From contig NZ_CP020474.1 of assembly GCF_002080415.1 (NCBI RefSeq), positions 1,873,501-1,937,500 on the forward strand: a stretch of DNA of 64,000 bases, read 5' to 3'. Position 1 is the first letter of the stretch. Each line of letters starts with the position of its first letter. The position numbers were made by a program, and so were the translations under genes. The DNA comes from Roseovarius mucosus (GTDB lineage: Bacteria; Pseudomonadota; Alphaproteobacteria; Rhodobacterales; Rhodobacteraceae). Below the pieces are notes generated by a model, which had not been told where the DNA came from, did no database searches, and saw only the letters and a list, made by a program, of their open reading frames with translations. This document shows, in pieces, positions 27,768-38,741 of this stretch.

Positions 27768-28516
27768 ATGCTCGTCGTCGTATCCCCTGCCAAAAAATTG
27801 GACATGACCCCGGTCGAGGGGATTACACCCACCCGCCCCGTGTTCGCCCAGGAGGCCGCTGAACTGGCACATGTGGCACAGGGATTGAATGTGGGTGATC
27901 TGCAAAAGCTGATGCATATCAGCGAAAGCCTTGCACGCCTAAACGCCGACCGTTTCGCCGATTTTGGGCAAATGGCGCAGAAACCCGCCGCGCTCGCCTT
28001 TGCCGGGGATACCTATCAGGGGCTTGAGGCGGGATCGCTTGACCCAGACGAGATGGGCTGGGCGCAGGATCACTTGCGCATCCTGTCAGGACTTTATGGT
28101 GTGCTGCGCCCACTCGACGCGATTGAGCCTTATCGCCTTGAGATGGGCAGCCGATTAAAGACCGCGCGCGGCAAGACACTCTACGACTACTGGGGGGCAC
28201 AGATTTCCACGGCCCTGAATACGCAGGCAGAAACGCTTGGGGCAGAAACGCTCATCAACTGTGCGAGCCAAGAGTATTTCGGCGCGGTTGATCGAAACGC
28301 GCTGCGCCTGCGGGTGGTGACACCTGTGTTTATGGAGGAAAAGGCTGGCGCGCCAAAGATCGTCAGCTTCTACGCCAAACGTGCGCGAGGTGCCATGGCG
28401 CGCTTTATCATCCAGCATCGGTTGACCGATCCGGATGCCATTCTCGATTTCGACAGTGGCGGCTATCGGTATACGGCCAGCCTTTCAAAACCCGATCAAC
28501 CGGTATTCCTACGCGA

Positions 28517-28532
<16 letters not shown>
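27768..28532 (+). CDS. yaaA: Peroxide stress protein YaaA (DUF328)
   Basis: A 254-residue YaaA/DUF328 protein. In E. coli it is induced by OxyR and lowers intracellular unincorporated iron during hydrogen peroxide stress, which limits DNA damage. The family start MLVVVSPAKKLD, the middle AFAGDTYQGLEA and LSGLYGVLRPLD, and the C-terminal IVSFYAKRARG plus DFDSGGYRY are all visible. The ATG at 27768 gives the canonical N-terminus. Its 3' end overlaps the convergent hybrid kinase gene by 16 bases. Confidence 0.93.
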
Positions 28533-30679
<2,147 letters not shown>

Positions 30680-30765
30680 GCCTGTCCTCCGACATGCCGG
30701 ATCGTGATGACCTCACCATCCGGCATCGTCGTGAACAAGCGGTTAAAGCCACTGAAAATATGCTC

Positions 30766-31941
30766 TCAGAGCCGCTCGATAGCCAAGGCAATCCCCTGAC
30801 CACCACCAATGCACATTGTGATGATGGCCCGCTTGCCTCCGGTCCGCTCCAGTTCATAGAGCGCCTTGACCGTGAGGATCGCCCCGGTTGCCCCAACCGG
30901 ATGGCCAAGCGCAATCGCGCCGCCATTGGGATTGACACGGGCGGGATCAAGGCCAAGGCCCTTGTTGACCGCAAGCGCTTGCGCGGCAAAGGCCTCATTG
31001 GATTCGATCACATCAAAATCCGAAGCCTCAAGCCCAATGCGTTTGAGCAGCATCTCGACAGCAGGGACCGGGCCAATGCCCATCACCTGCGGACGCACCC
31101 CGGCGTGGGCATATCCAAGAATACGCGCGCGCGGTTTAAGACCCGCTGCCTCCGCCGCACTGGCCCGCGCCAGAACAAGGGCTGCAGCCCCGTCGTTGAT
31201 GCCGCTGGCATTCCCAGCGGTCACGGTGCCATCCTTTTGAAACACAGTCTTAAGACCGGCGAGCGCCTCGGGCGTTGTGGCCTTGGGATGCTCATCGGTA
31301 TCAAAGGCCACCATGTCGCGTTTCACACGCACCTCTACCGGCACGATCTGGGATTTAAATCGTCCCTCGCTGATCGCCACACCAGCACGCCTCTGGCTCT
31401 CAAGCGCAAAGGCATCCTGATCCGCGCGGCTGATCCCATGTTCCGCTGCGACATTCTCGGCGGTGACACCCATATGGCCGGTGCCAAAGGGACAGTTGAG
31501 CGCACCCAGCATCATATCGAGCGTTTTGACATCGCCCATCTTGGCCCCCCACCGTTGGTCGGGGATGATAAAGGGCGAGCGGCTCATGTTCTCGGACCCA
31601 CCCGCAAGGCCGAAATCGGCATCGCCCAGCATCAGGGATTGCACCACCGAAACAATCGCCTGCGCGCCAGAGCCGCAGAGGCGATTGACGTTCATCGCCG
31701 GTGCCGTGTCCGGGATACCCGCCTCAATCGCCGCCACGCGGCTGACATACATATCGCGCGGTTCGGTGTTGATGACATGGCCAAACACCACGTGACCAAT
31801 CTGCCCTCCTTCAACCCCAGACCGGGCAAGCGCCTCGCGCGCCACAATGGCCCCAAGAGTGGTGGGCGGCGTCGCGGCAAGCGCCCCACCAAAAGTGCCA
31901 ATCGCCGTGCGGCATCCGTCCAGAATCACGATGTCGGTCAT
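30766..31941 (-). CDS. Acetyl-CoA C-acetyltransferase (thiolase)
   Basis: A 391-residue thiolase condensing two acetyl-CoA to acetoacetyl-CoA, or the reverse. Active-site features are NRLCGSGAQAIVS (C89, acylated), GHPVGATGA (H347) and CIGGGQG (C377). The length and the VNRLCGSG context fit biosynthetic or degradative acetoacetyl-CoA thiolases of the PhaA/AtoB group. It could feed polyhydroxybutyrate or the ethylmalonyl-CoA pathway, whose ccr and ecm lie 12-17 kb away. The ATG at 31941 follows GGAGG and is preferred to a longer start at 31995. Next gene on the strand is the hybrid kinase. Confidence 0.9.
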   Translation of the reverse strand: MTDIVILDGCRTAIGTFGGALAATPPTTLGAIVAREALARSGVEGGQIGHVVFGHVINTEPRDMYVSRVAAIEAGIPDTAPAMNVNRLCGSGAQAIVSVVQSLMLGDADFGLAGGSENMSRSPFIIPDQRWGAKMGDVKTLDMMLGALNCPFGTGHMGVTAENVAAEHGISRADQDAFALESQRRAGVAISEGRFKSQIVPVEVRVKRDMVAFDTDEHPKATTPEALAGLKTVFQKDGTVTAGNASGINDGAAALVLARASAAEAAGLKPRARILGYAHAGVRPQVMGIGPVPAVEMLLKRIGLEASDFDVIESNEAFAAQALAVNKGLGLDPARVNPNGGAIALGHPVGATGAILTVKALYELERTGGKRAIITMCIGGGQGIALAIERL

Positions 31942-32038
31942 GGGTATCCTCCCCCCGGGTTGCGTTGGCAGGAGCCTAGCGGCAGGGATGCACATCTGGC
32001 AACGGGGACGTGTCGTCAGACACCTTTGCCTGCCCTAG

Positions 32039-32752
32039 TCAGAGCGGAATACGGCCCCTTTCCGTCAGGAGCCACGCATCACGCCCTTCAAACACCGCAG
32101 GCCAGAGCGGGCGGCCATAGGCGGCCCCACCGTCCAAATCTATGCGGTTGCCAAAATGGGTGGGCATCTCGAGCGCGGTGTGACCATGGACAACAAGCCA
32201 AGGATGCGCCCCCTCATGGTCGAGAAAGCCGTCCCGGATCCACATCAGATCCTCGGGGTCTTGGGCGGTCAAGGCAACTCCGGGGCGGATACCGGCATGA
32301 ACGAAAAGCAGATCCCCCACCTCTTGCCAAAGCGGCAAACCCGCCAGCCAGTCGCGATGCGCCTGAGGCACAGCGCAGCGGGCCGCTTGCCATTGCGTCG
32401 CGTTCTCGGTCACGTCAAGCCCGTAGGAGGCCAGCGTCGCGACCCCACCCAAGCGGTGATTCAACCATGAGAGGCCAGATCCGATATGCGGCGAATGGAT
32501 CACGCCGGTATCGAGGAAATCGATCAACATCTGATCATGATTGCCGCGTAACACGGTCCAAGGACAGCCCTGCGCCTGCCCTGTCATAAGCCGGTCGATC
32601 ACCGCGCGGCTATCTGGCCCCCGGTCCACCAAATCCCCAAGGAATATGATACGCGCCTCTGTCCCGCCATCGCGCGCGACAAGGTCAAGTGCAGCTTCTA
32701 GCAGGGCGTCCTGCCCGTGAATATCGGGAATGGCATAAATCGGATCAGTCAT
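32039..32752 (-). CDS. Calcineurin-like serine/threonine phosphoesterase
   Basis: A 237-residue metallophosphoesterase of the bacterial PPP (PrpA-like/ApaH-related) type. The metal-site motifs appear in order: PDIHGQ, GDLVDRGPDS, LRGNHDQML, FVHAGIRPG and VVHGHTALE. It probably dephosphorylates Ser/Thr or Tyr residues, or cleaves dinucleoside polyphosphates. The ATG at 32752 gives a normal start just before the first motif. It lies 97 bases upstream of the thiolase gene on the same strand and next to a LysR gene of the same direction. Confidence 0.9.
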   Translation of the reverse strand: MTDPIYAIPDIHGQDALLEAALDLVARDGGTEARIIFLGDLVDRGPDSRAVIDRLMTGQAQGCPWTVLRGNHDQMLIDFLDTGVIHSPHIGSGLSWLNHRLGGVATLASYGLDVTENATQWQAARCAVPQAHRDWLAGLPLWQEVGDLLFVHAGIRPGVALTAQDPEDLMWIRDGFLDHEGAHPWLVVHGHTALEMPTHFGNRIDLDGGAAYGRPLWPAVFEGRDAWLLTERGRIPL

Positions 32753-32803
32753 GGCCCCGTTGAACCCCTGCACGCGGCAGATGTCCAGCGATTCCCAAGC
32801 TGG

Positions 32804-33685
32804 TCAAAGCGTATCGGCCAAACGCTCGCGCAGCCAACGATGGGCGGGATCGTTTTGGGACCTGACATGCCAGACCATTGCAACATCGGTCACCGCAATC
32901 GGCTCTGGCAGGGCATAAACCGCAAGGCCCTGCCCAGTAACCAGGTGGACTGCAAGGGGCCGGGGCAGAATAGACACCAGTGGTGTGCGCGACAACATCG
33001 CCGCAAGGGTATGCACATCCGGCAGGGTAACGACCGTGCGCCCGGCTTTCTGTCCGGGGTTCGCGCCGCAATCCGCCCGCGGCAGTTCTGCCAAAAGGTC
33101 GGAGGGCACCGTATCGCCGGGCGCAAGCCCCGCCGCCACAAGGCGCGGGTGATCTTGACGCGCCAAAAGCACCTGCCCCGCGCGATAGAGTGGCTGTGCC
33201 GCGGCCCAGTCGGGCAAGTCGCACATAGGGCAAAGCGCCAGATCAGCGCGTTTTAGCAGCAACGCCTCAGAAGGGTCAGGACCGGACATCGTCGCACAGT
33301 AAAGAGTGACGCCGGGCGCCACAGACGCCAGATGCGCCATCAACTCGGGCAAGAGATGGGCACCCCAAAACTCTGCCCCCAGAATATGAAAATGCCGCTC
33401 GGACCGGGCAGGCTCGAAACTGGTCGGTCGCGTCAAAAGCGCCTCGGTCTCGGCCAGAATGGCACGAACAGGCTGTGCCAGCGATTGCGCATAATCTGTG
33501 GGCACCAGATGACGCCCTTCACGCAGGAAAAGCGGATCATTCAGTGCCACCCTCAAACGACCAAGGGCCGACGAGACAGCGGATTGCGAGAGCCCCACCT
33601 GTTGTCCCGCCACGGTGGTAGAGCGGGTGATAAGCAGCGCGTCGAGGACGCGCAAAAGATTCATGTCAAACTTTGAAAAATCCAT
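32804..33685 (-). CDS. LysR-family transcriptional regulator
   Basis: A 293-residue LysR-type regulator, NodD/SyrM-like by its start DMNLLRVLDALLITRSTTVA, followed by QVGLSQSAVSSALGRLRVAL in the helix-turn-helix. The C-terminal co-inducer domain is typical. No divergent target gene is visible: the phosphatase gene follows in the same direction and serA lies upstream, also in the same direction. Target and effector unknown; it may act elsewhere in the genome. Confidence 0.88.
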   Translation of the reverse strand: MDFSKFDMNLLRVLDALLITRSTTVAGQQVGLSQSAVSSALGRLRVALNDPLFLREGRHLVPTDYAQSLAQPVRAILAETEALLTRPTSFEPARSERHFHILGAEFWGAHLLPELMAHLASVAPGVTLYCATMSGPDPSEALLLKRADLALCPMCDLPDWAAAQPLYRAGQVLLARQDHPRLVAAGLAPGDTVPSDLLAELPRADCGANPGQKAGRTVVTLPDVHTLAAMLSRTPLVSILPRPLAVHLVTGQGLAVYALPEPIAVTDVAMVWHVRSQNDPAHRWLRERLADTL

Positions 33686-33815
33686 CTTCTAGACGATATG
33701 TCCAACAGTGGTTCCCGGGTATTGATCGGTTTGCACCGTGGATACGGGCAAGCGTTGTGTGGTTTTAGGGTGGCAAGAACAGCTTTCAAGATTTTTCCGT
33801 TCAATAGTTCATCCC

Positions 33816-33852
33816 CAAAAAGAAAACCGCCGCCCGGCGCATGCAGGCGGCG
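33816..33852 (-). terminator. Intrinsic terminator of serA
   Basis: On the minus strand CGCCGCC pairs with GGCGGCG (33852-33846 and 33834-33828), followed by GTTTTCTTTTT. It lies about 45 bases after the serA stop. The rest of the 33686-33897 spacer holds nothing I can support. Confidence 0.8.
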
Positions 33853-33897
33853 ATCATTGGTTCAAGTCACGTTGAGTGGCAGAGCTTGCGTTGCGCG

Positions 33898-35493
33898 TCA
33901 GCTCACGTCGAATCTCAATTCGCGGATCTGCTGAAACTTGCCCGTGGCATGCAACGCCTTGATCGCGGCCTCGGGCACGGGGGCATCCACATAGAGGAGC
34001 GCAATCGCTTCGCCGCCTGCGTCCGACCGCCCAAGTGTGAAGTTGGCGATGTTGACGCCGTGATCACCCATTGTCATCCCCAAGGTGCCGATGATGCCCG
34101 GCACATCCTCGTTGGTGGTATAGAGCATGTGGCGACCGATTTCAGCGTCGATATTGATCCCCTTGATCTGGATGAAACGCGGCTTGCCATCCGAGAATAC
34201 CGTGCCCCCGATAGACCGCTCACGCTTGTCCGTGACCACGGTAATTTTGATGTAGCCCTCAAAAGCGCCGGATTTGTCCTGCTTGGTGGTGCTGATCTTG
34301 ACACCGCGCTCTTTGGCCACCACGGGGGCCGAGACCATGTTGACCTCGGGGTTGACCGATTTCATGATCCCCGCCACCGCCGCAGAGGTGAGCGCACCAA
34401 GGTTCATCTCGGACACAACACCATCATAAAGGATGTTGATCGCCTTGATTGGCTCGTCGGTCATCTGGCCGATGAAATTGCCAAGGTGATCCGCCAGCTT
34501 GATCCACGGCCCCATCACCTTGGCCTCTTCCGCCGTCACCGAGGGCATGTTGAGCGCGTTGGTGACGGCGCCGGTCAGAAGATAGTCTGACATCTGTTCG
34601 GCCACTTGCAGCGCCACGTTTTCCTGCGCCTCTGTGGTGGCCGCACCCAGATGCGGCGTGCAGACAACATTGGGCAGACCGAATAGCGGATTCTCAACTG
34701 CCGGCTCCTCGGTAAAGACGTCAAAGCCAGCACCGGCGACATGGCCGGATTTCAGGAGGTCAGCAAGTGCCTGTTCATCCACCAGACCGCCACGCGCGCA
34801 GTTGATGATGCGGACACCCTTCTTGGTCTTTTCAAGGTTCTCACGGCTTAGAACATTGCGGGTCTGATCGGTCAGCGGCACATGCAGCGTGATGAAATCG
34901 GACCGCTTCAGCAACTCGTCCAAGTCGACCTTTTCCACCCCCATCTTGTCAGCTTTTTCCTGACCCAAGAAGGGATCATAGGCGATCACCTTCATCTTGA
35001 GGCCGCGCGCCCGGTCACAGACAATACCCCCGATATTGCCCGCACCAATCACGCCGAGGGTCTTGTTGAAAAGCTCCACCCCCATAAAGGCGTTCTTCTC
35101 CCATTTGCCAGCATGGGTCGAGGCAGAGGCCTCGGGCAGCTGTCGTGCCACCGCGAACATCATCGCAATCGCGTGTTCTGCGGTGGTGATCATATTGCCA
35201 AAAGGCGTGTTCATGACGATCACGCCTTTCTTAGAGGCGGCTTCCTTGTCGATATTGTCGGTGCCAATCCCTGCGCGCGCGATCACCTTGAGCTTGTGCG
35301 CGTTGGCAAGGATTTTTTCCGTGACCTTGGTCGCGGACCGGATAGCGAGGCCATCATAGTCACCGATCACTTCGGCGAGTTTATCCTTGTCCTTGCCCAA
35401 TTCAGGGCGGAAATCCACCTCGATGCCCCGATCGCGAAAGATCTGGACAGCGGTTTCGGAAAGTTTGTCGGAGACGAGAACCTTGGGCGCCAT
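33898..35493 (-). CDS. serA: D-3-phosphoglycerate dehydrogenase
   Basis: A 531-residue enzyme catalysing the first step of the phosphorylated serine pathway, 3-phosphoglycerate to 3-phosphohydroxypyruvate, with NAD. The substrate and nucleotide domains are clear (ARAGIGTDNID with the catalytic Arg region, LGVIGAGNIGG Rossmann motif, PHLGAATTEAQENVA with the catalytic His). After them comes an intervening ASB-like domain and a C-terminal ACT domain (GIIGTLGMTMGDHGVNIANF) for serine feedback. Length matches the long type with ACT. The ATG at 35493 has AAGGAG upstream. serC lies upstream on the same strand after 86 bases with a hairpin, and a terminator follows. Confidence 0.96.
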   Translation of the reverse strand: MAPKVLVSDKLSETAVQIFRDRGIEVDFRPELGKDKDKLAEVIGDYDGLAIRSATKVTEKILANAHKLKVIARAGIGTDNIDKEAASKKGVIVMNTPFGNMITTAEHAIAMMFAVARQLPEASASTHAGKWEKNAFMGVELFNKTLGVIGAGNIGGIVCDRARGLKMKVIAYDPFLGQEKADKMGVEKVDLDELLKRSDFITLHVPLTDQTRNVLSRENLEKTKKGVRIINCARGGLVDEQALADLLKSGHVAGAGFDVFTEEPAVENPLFGLPNVVCTPHLGAATTEAQENVALQVAEQMSDYLLTGAVTNALNMPSVTAEEAKVMGPWIKLADHLGNFIGQMTDEPIKAINILYDGVVSEMNLGALTSAAVAGIMKSVNPEVNMVSAPVVAKERGVKISTTKQDKSGAFEGYIKITVVTDKRERSIGGTVFSDGKPRFIQIKGINIDAEIGRHMLYTTNEDVPGIIGTLGMTMGDHGVNIANFTLGRSDAGGEAIALLYVDAPVPEAAIKALHATGKFQQIRELRFDVS

Positions 35494-35555
35494 TGTAGGG
35501 CTCCTTGACTGAAAATCTTGAGGGGGAGACCCGGACTCTTGCACAAAGCCCGGGT

Positions 35556-35576
35556 CGATTTCTTTTCAAGAAATCG
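35556..35576. repeat. Perfect hairpin between serC and serA
   Basis: CGATTTCTT and AAGAAATCG form a perfect 9-bp stem around TTC on the plus strand, just 3 bases after the serC stop, followed by an ACCCGG/CCGGGT pair. It resembles the hairpin at 7084-7102. It may lower serA expression relative to serC or protect the serC message end. Confidence 0.5.
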
Positions 35577-35579
35577 GGA

Positions 35580-36734
35580 TCACGCAGATACGGACAGCGC
35601 GGCGATCTCGGTCTCGAACGCCCATTTGATCCACGGCATCAACGCCGCGACATCAGCGGTTTCGACCGTGCCACCACACCAGATCCGCAGGCCGGCAGGC
35701 GCATCGCGATACGCCCCGATATCATAGGCGACATCCGCCGTTTCCAGCCGCTTGGCCACCGCCTTGGCAAAGGCTGCACCATCCTTGATCCGCGCATCCT
35801 CGAAGGTAAGGCAGACGGACGTATTCGAGCGGATCTCAGGATCAGCCGCCAGAAACGCCAGCCAATCGTTTTGCGTCACAAATTCTTCAACCGCCGCAAG
35901 ATTGGCATTGGCGCGTGCCTGCAGGCCGGTCAGCCCGCCAATCGACGACGCCCAATCGAGCGCCACAAGGTAATCCTCTACCGCGAGCATCGAGGGCGTG
36001 TTGATGGTCTCGCCTACAAAGATGCCGTCAATCAGCTTGCCGCCTTTGGTCAGGCGGAAAATCTTGGGCAGTGGCCATGCGGGCGTATAGCTTTCCAGCC
36101 GTTCCACAGCGCGGGGGCTAAGGATCAGCATGCCATGCGCCGCTTCGCCCCCCAGCACCTTTTGCCAAGAAAAGGTCGTCACGTCGAGCTTGTCCCATGG
36201 CAGGTCCTGCGCAAAGGCCGCACTTGTCGCGTCACAGATTGTCAGACCCTGACGATCCGCCTTGATCCAATCGCCATTCGGTACGCGCACACCAGAGGTG
36301 GTGCCGTTCCAGGTGAACACGACATCCTTGTCGGTATCAACCGATGCCAGATCAACGATCTGGCCATAATCAGCAGTTTTGACCACCGCATCGAGTTTGA
36401 GTTGCTTCACCGCATCGGTGACCCAGCCTGCGCCAAAGCTCTCCCAAGCCAGCATTTCGACGGGGCGCGCGCCGAGCAGGTTCCACATCGCCATCTCGAC
36501 GGCCCCGGTGTCAGAGGCGGGAACGATGCCGATCTTGTAATCAGCAGGCACGCCCAGAATGGCGCGGGTGTTCTCGATGGCGGCCTTTAGCTTGGCCTTG
36601 CCCCCGGCAGCACGATGGCTGCGGCCCAAGGGGGCATCAGACAGCATGTCGAGCGTGAATGTGGGGATTTTGGCACAAGGGCCAGAAGAAAAACGCGGAT
36701 TTTCCGGCCGCGTTGCCGGTGCTTCAATAGCCAT
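35580..36734 (-). CDS. serC: Phosphoserine aminotransferase
   Basis: A 384-residue PLP-dependent aminotransferase making phosphoserine from phosphohydroxypyruvate and glutamate. Features include [13 protein letters not shown] at the N-terminus, [40 protein letters not shown] and the PLP-Lys region [16 protein letters not shown]. It is of the type II alphaproteobacterial form. It precedes serA on the same strand, with serB divergent, and a serC-type leader RNA candidate lies directly upstream. Confidence 0.96.
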   Translation of the reverse strand: MAIEAPATRPENPRFSSGPCAKIPTFTLDMLSDAPLGRSHRAAGGKAKLKAAIENTRAILGVPADYKIGIVPASDTGAVEMAMWNLLGARPVEMLAWESFGAGWVTDAVKQLKLDAVVKTADYGQIVDLASVDTDKDVVFTWNGTTSGVRVPNGDWIKADRQGLTICDATSAAFAQDLPWDKLDVTTFSWQKVLGGEAAHGMLILSPRAVERLESYTPAWPLPKIFRLTKGGKLIDGIFVGETINTPSMLAVEDYLVALDWASSIGGLTGLQARANANLAAVEEFVTQNDWLAFLAADPEIRSNTSVCLTFEDARIKDGAAFAKAVAKRLETADVAYDIGAYRDAPAGLRIWCGGTVETADVAALMPWIKWAFETEIAALSVSA

Positions 36735-36737
36735 ATA

Positions 36738-36805
36738 GCTACCCTCTCAGATAAGCGCCCCTCGTTGGGGAGGGGTGTCCCACGGATCGGATTACGGCCA
36801 AGCAG
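36738..36805 (-). ncRNA. Candidate serC leader RNA motif
   Basis: The region right before serC folds on the minus strand into a hairpin CCCCTC-CCCAAC-GAGGGG (36775-36770 and 36763-36758), preceded by CCGATCCGTGGGACA and followed by AGAGGGT near the start codon. A conserved serC RNA motif is known upstream of serC-serA operons in Alphaproteobacteria, and position and hairpin agree with it. I could not score it against the Rfam model. Its known function is unproven; regulation of serine synthesis is suspected. Confidence 0.6.
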
Positions 36806-36892
36806 GGTCTTTCGCAAGTGCAGAAATGACGCTAGAACGCCGCTTGAGCTAGAAAATACGACACTGCACGGCTACGATCGGAAACCTGCCCC

Positions 36893-37762
36893 ATGTTTAC
36901 CACCACCTTGATCGCAGCACCCGGTGCGCTTGACCCCGCTCTTGCCGAGGCATTGCGCAATGCCTGGGGCGGCGGGGCGGTGCAGTGGTTGGCCCCTGAT
37001 GAGGCGGCGGAATTTGACATGCCCGAGGTGCCGGGAAACCGATGGGAGGTTTGGGCCGAACTGCAAAACCAAGCCGTTGATCTGGTGGTTCAGCCCACAG
37101 AGGGGCGGCGCAAAAAGATGCTGCTCGCCGATATGGACAGCACCATGATCCAGCAGGAATGTATTGACGAATTGGCAGAGGTCGCAGGCGTGGGCGCGCA
37201 TGTCCGCGCCATCACTGCGCGGGCGATGAACGGCGAGCTGGATTTCGAGGGCGCGCTGATCGAGCGTGTGGCGCTGCTCAAGGATTTGCCCGAAACCGTG
37301 ATTGCCGAGGTTCTCGCTAACCGGATCACCTATATGCCGGGAGGTTCCGCATTGGTCGCGACGATGCGGGCCAACGGGGCCTATTGCGCGCTGGTCTCGG
37401 GCGGGTTCACCGCGTTTACGCAATCGGTCGCCGCACATCTAGGCTTTGACGAAAATCGCGCCAACACGCTTTTGGTTGCGAAGGGTCGCCTGATTGGGGA
37501 TGTCGCGCGCCCCATCTTGGGCCGCGCAGCCAAGGTGCAGGCACTGGAAGAGATCAGCGCACGGCTTGGGCTCTCAGAGACCGACGTACTCGCCGTGGGG
37601 GACGGGGCCAATGATCTGGGCATGTTGGGGCGTGCGGGCGCAGGCGTAGCGCTTCATGCTAAGCCAAGCGTCGCCGCGCAATGTGACATCCGCATCCAGC
37701 ACGCAGACTTGACGGCGTTGCTCTATATCCAAGGCTATGCGCGGGATCAGTTCGTGATCTGA
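36893..37762 (+). CDS. serB: Phosphoserine phosphatase
   Basis: A 289-residue HAD-family phosphatase for the last step of serine synthesis, phosphoserine to serine. The HAD motifs are visible: LLADMDSTMIQQE (D80 nucleophile, D82 acid), LVSGGFTAFT (motif II), the Lys in RAAKVQAL (motif III) and VGDGANDLGML (motif IV). An N-terminal ACT-like region (1-70) is present. It is divergent from serC-serA; the 158-base spacer therefore contains promoters for both directions and the serC leader candidate. Confidence 0.95.
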   Translation: MFTTTLIAAPGALDPALAEALRNAWGGGAVQWLAPDEAAEFDMPEVPGNRWEVWAELQNQAVDLVVQPTEGRRKKMLLADMDSTMIQQECIDELAEVAGVGAHVRAITARAMNGELDFEGALIERVALLKDLPETVIAEVLANRITYMPGGSALVATMRANGAYCALVSGGFTAFTQSVAAHLGFDENRANTLLVAKGRLIGDVARPILGRAAKVQALEEISARLGLSETDVLAVGDGANDLGMLGRAGAGVALHAKPSVAAQCDIRIQHADLTALLYIQGYARDQFVI

Positions 37763-37777
37763 GACGCGGACAGAGCG

Positions 37778-38587
37778 TTAGAAATTGGCGGTCACGCCCG
37801 GCAGGTTCAGCGCCTTGATCAATTCGCGCAATTCCTGACGCGCGGCGATGTTCGAGATGTTGAGACCCTTGACCCCGATATCCTTGAGGTCGAGCAGCGT
37901 CAAACCACGCGGGAACAACTCCCGAAAGATCACGCGCTCGTTAAAGCCCGGTGCCACGCGAAAGCCGATGCGCTTTGCGAGGTTGTCGACCGCATCGCCC
38001 ATCTTCTTCTTGTTGACCATCTGTTGTGCGCCCAGACGGTTGCGCACCACCACCCAGTCAATCGCGCGCAGACCGGCTTGTGCCCGCAGTTGTCGCGCGC
38101 TCCAGACCATCTCGGAATAGACCGACGGGCCGAGGATCTTCTTGCCGTCGCTGTCGATCCGGGCGAGGAGATCAAAGTCGATAAAACTGTCGTTGAGGGG
38201 CGTAATCAGCGTATCGGCGAGGCTATGGGCCACTTGGCTCAGACGGGTGTGCGAGCCGGGGCAGTCGATCACGATGAAATCGCTATCCGCCTCCAGTTGC
38301 GCCACCGCCGCCGAGAGCCGCCGATCATAGACATTCTCGCCCGGCTTGAGCTGATCCGCCGCCACTTCGGGCAGTTCGTGATACCGTGGGCTCGGCAGAT
38401 CAAGGCCGGATGTCGCCAAGAATTTGGCGCGGTTCTCCGCGTAGCGGCCAAAGGTCCGCTGGCGCAGGTCGAGATCAAGCGCGCTGGTTTTGTGGCCCAT
38501 TCGGGCTAGGGCCGTCGCCACATGCATCGACACGGTCGATTTGCCCGCGCCGCCCTTTTCATTGCCGACGACGATGATATGCGCCAT
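37778..38587 (-). CDS. mipZ: Division-plane positioning ATPase MipZ
   Basis: A 269-residue ParA-superfamily ATPase. In Caulobacter MipZ forms a gradient from the poles and inhibits FtsZ, so that division occurs at midcell. It has the deviant Walker A KGGAGKST (11-18), the Walker A' region ALDLDLRQRTFGRYAENR, and Walker B FIVIDCPGSHTRLS. The MipZ-specific stretch LLARIDSDGKKILGPSVYSE distinguishes it from chromosome-partition ParA. It is not near parAB. Its direction is opposite to serB (convergent) and to the helicase gene (divergent). Confidence 0.93.
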   Translation of the reverse strand: MAHIIVVGNEKGGAGKSTVSMHVATALARMGHKTSALDLDLRQRTFGRYAENRAKFLATSGLDLPSPRYHELPEVAADQLKPGENVYDRRLSAAVAQLEADSDFIVIDCPGSHTRLSQVAHSLADTLITPLNDSFIDFDLLARIDSDGKKILGPSVYSEMVWSARQLRAQAGLRAIDWVVVRNRLGAQQMVNKKKMGDAVDNLAKRIGFRVAPGFNERVIFRELFPRGLTLLDLKDIGVKGLNISNIAARQELRELIKALNLPGVTANF

Positions 38588-38741
38588 TGTCCATTCCCCT
38601 TGGTCGCGAGGTGCGGATCGTTGCCGCCCCCGGTCTTTTTGCCAGACAGTACCCGGCTGCGCTGCAATAGGGAAGTGCGCCCCGACTGGTCAAGCGCCTT
38701 TGGCTCTGGCACCTGCCCCACACCAAGGATAGGGTCGCGCC

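Noticed and set aside
30694..32589. A 631-codon plus-strand frame opposite the thiolase and phosphatase genes.
   Set aside because: Both minus-strand proteins show all catalytic motifs; this frame is rich in Arg/Pro/His as expected for a GC shadow.
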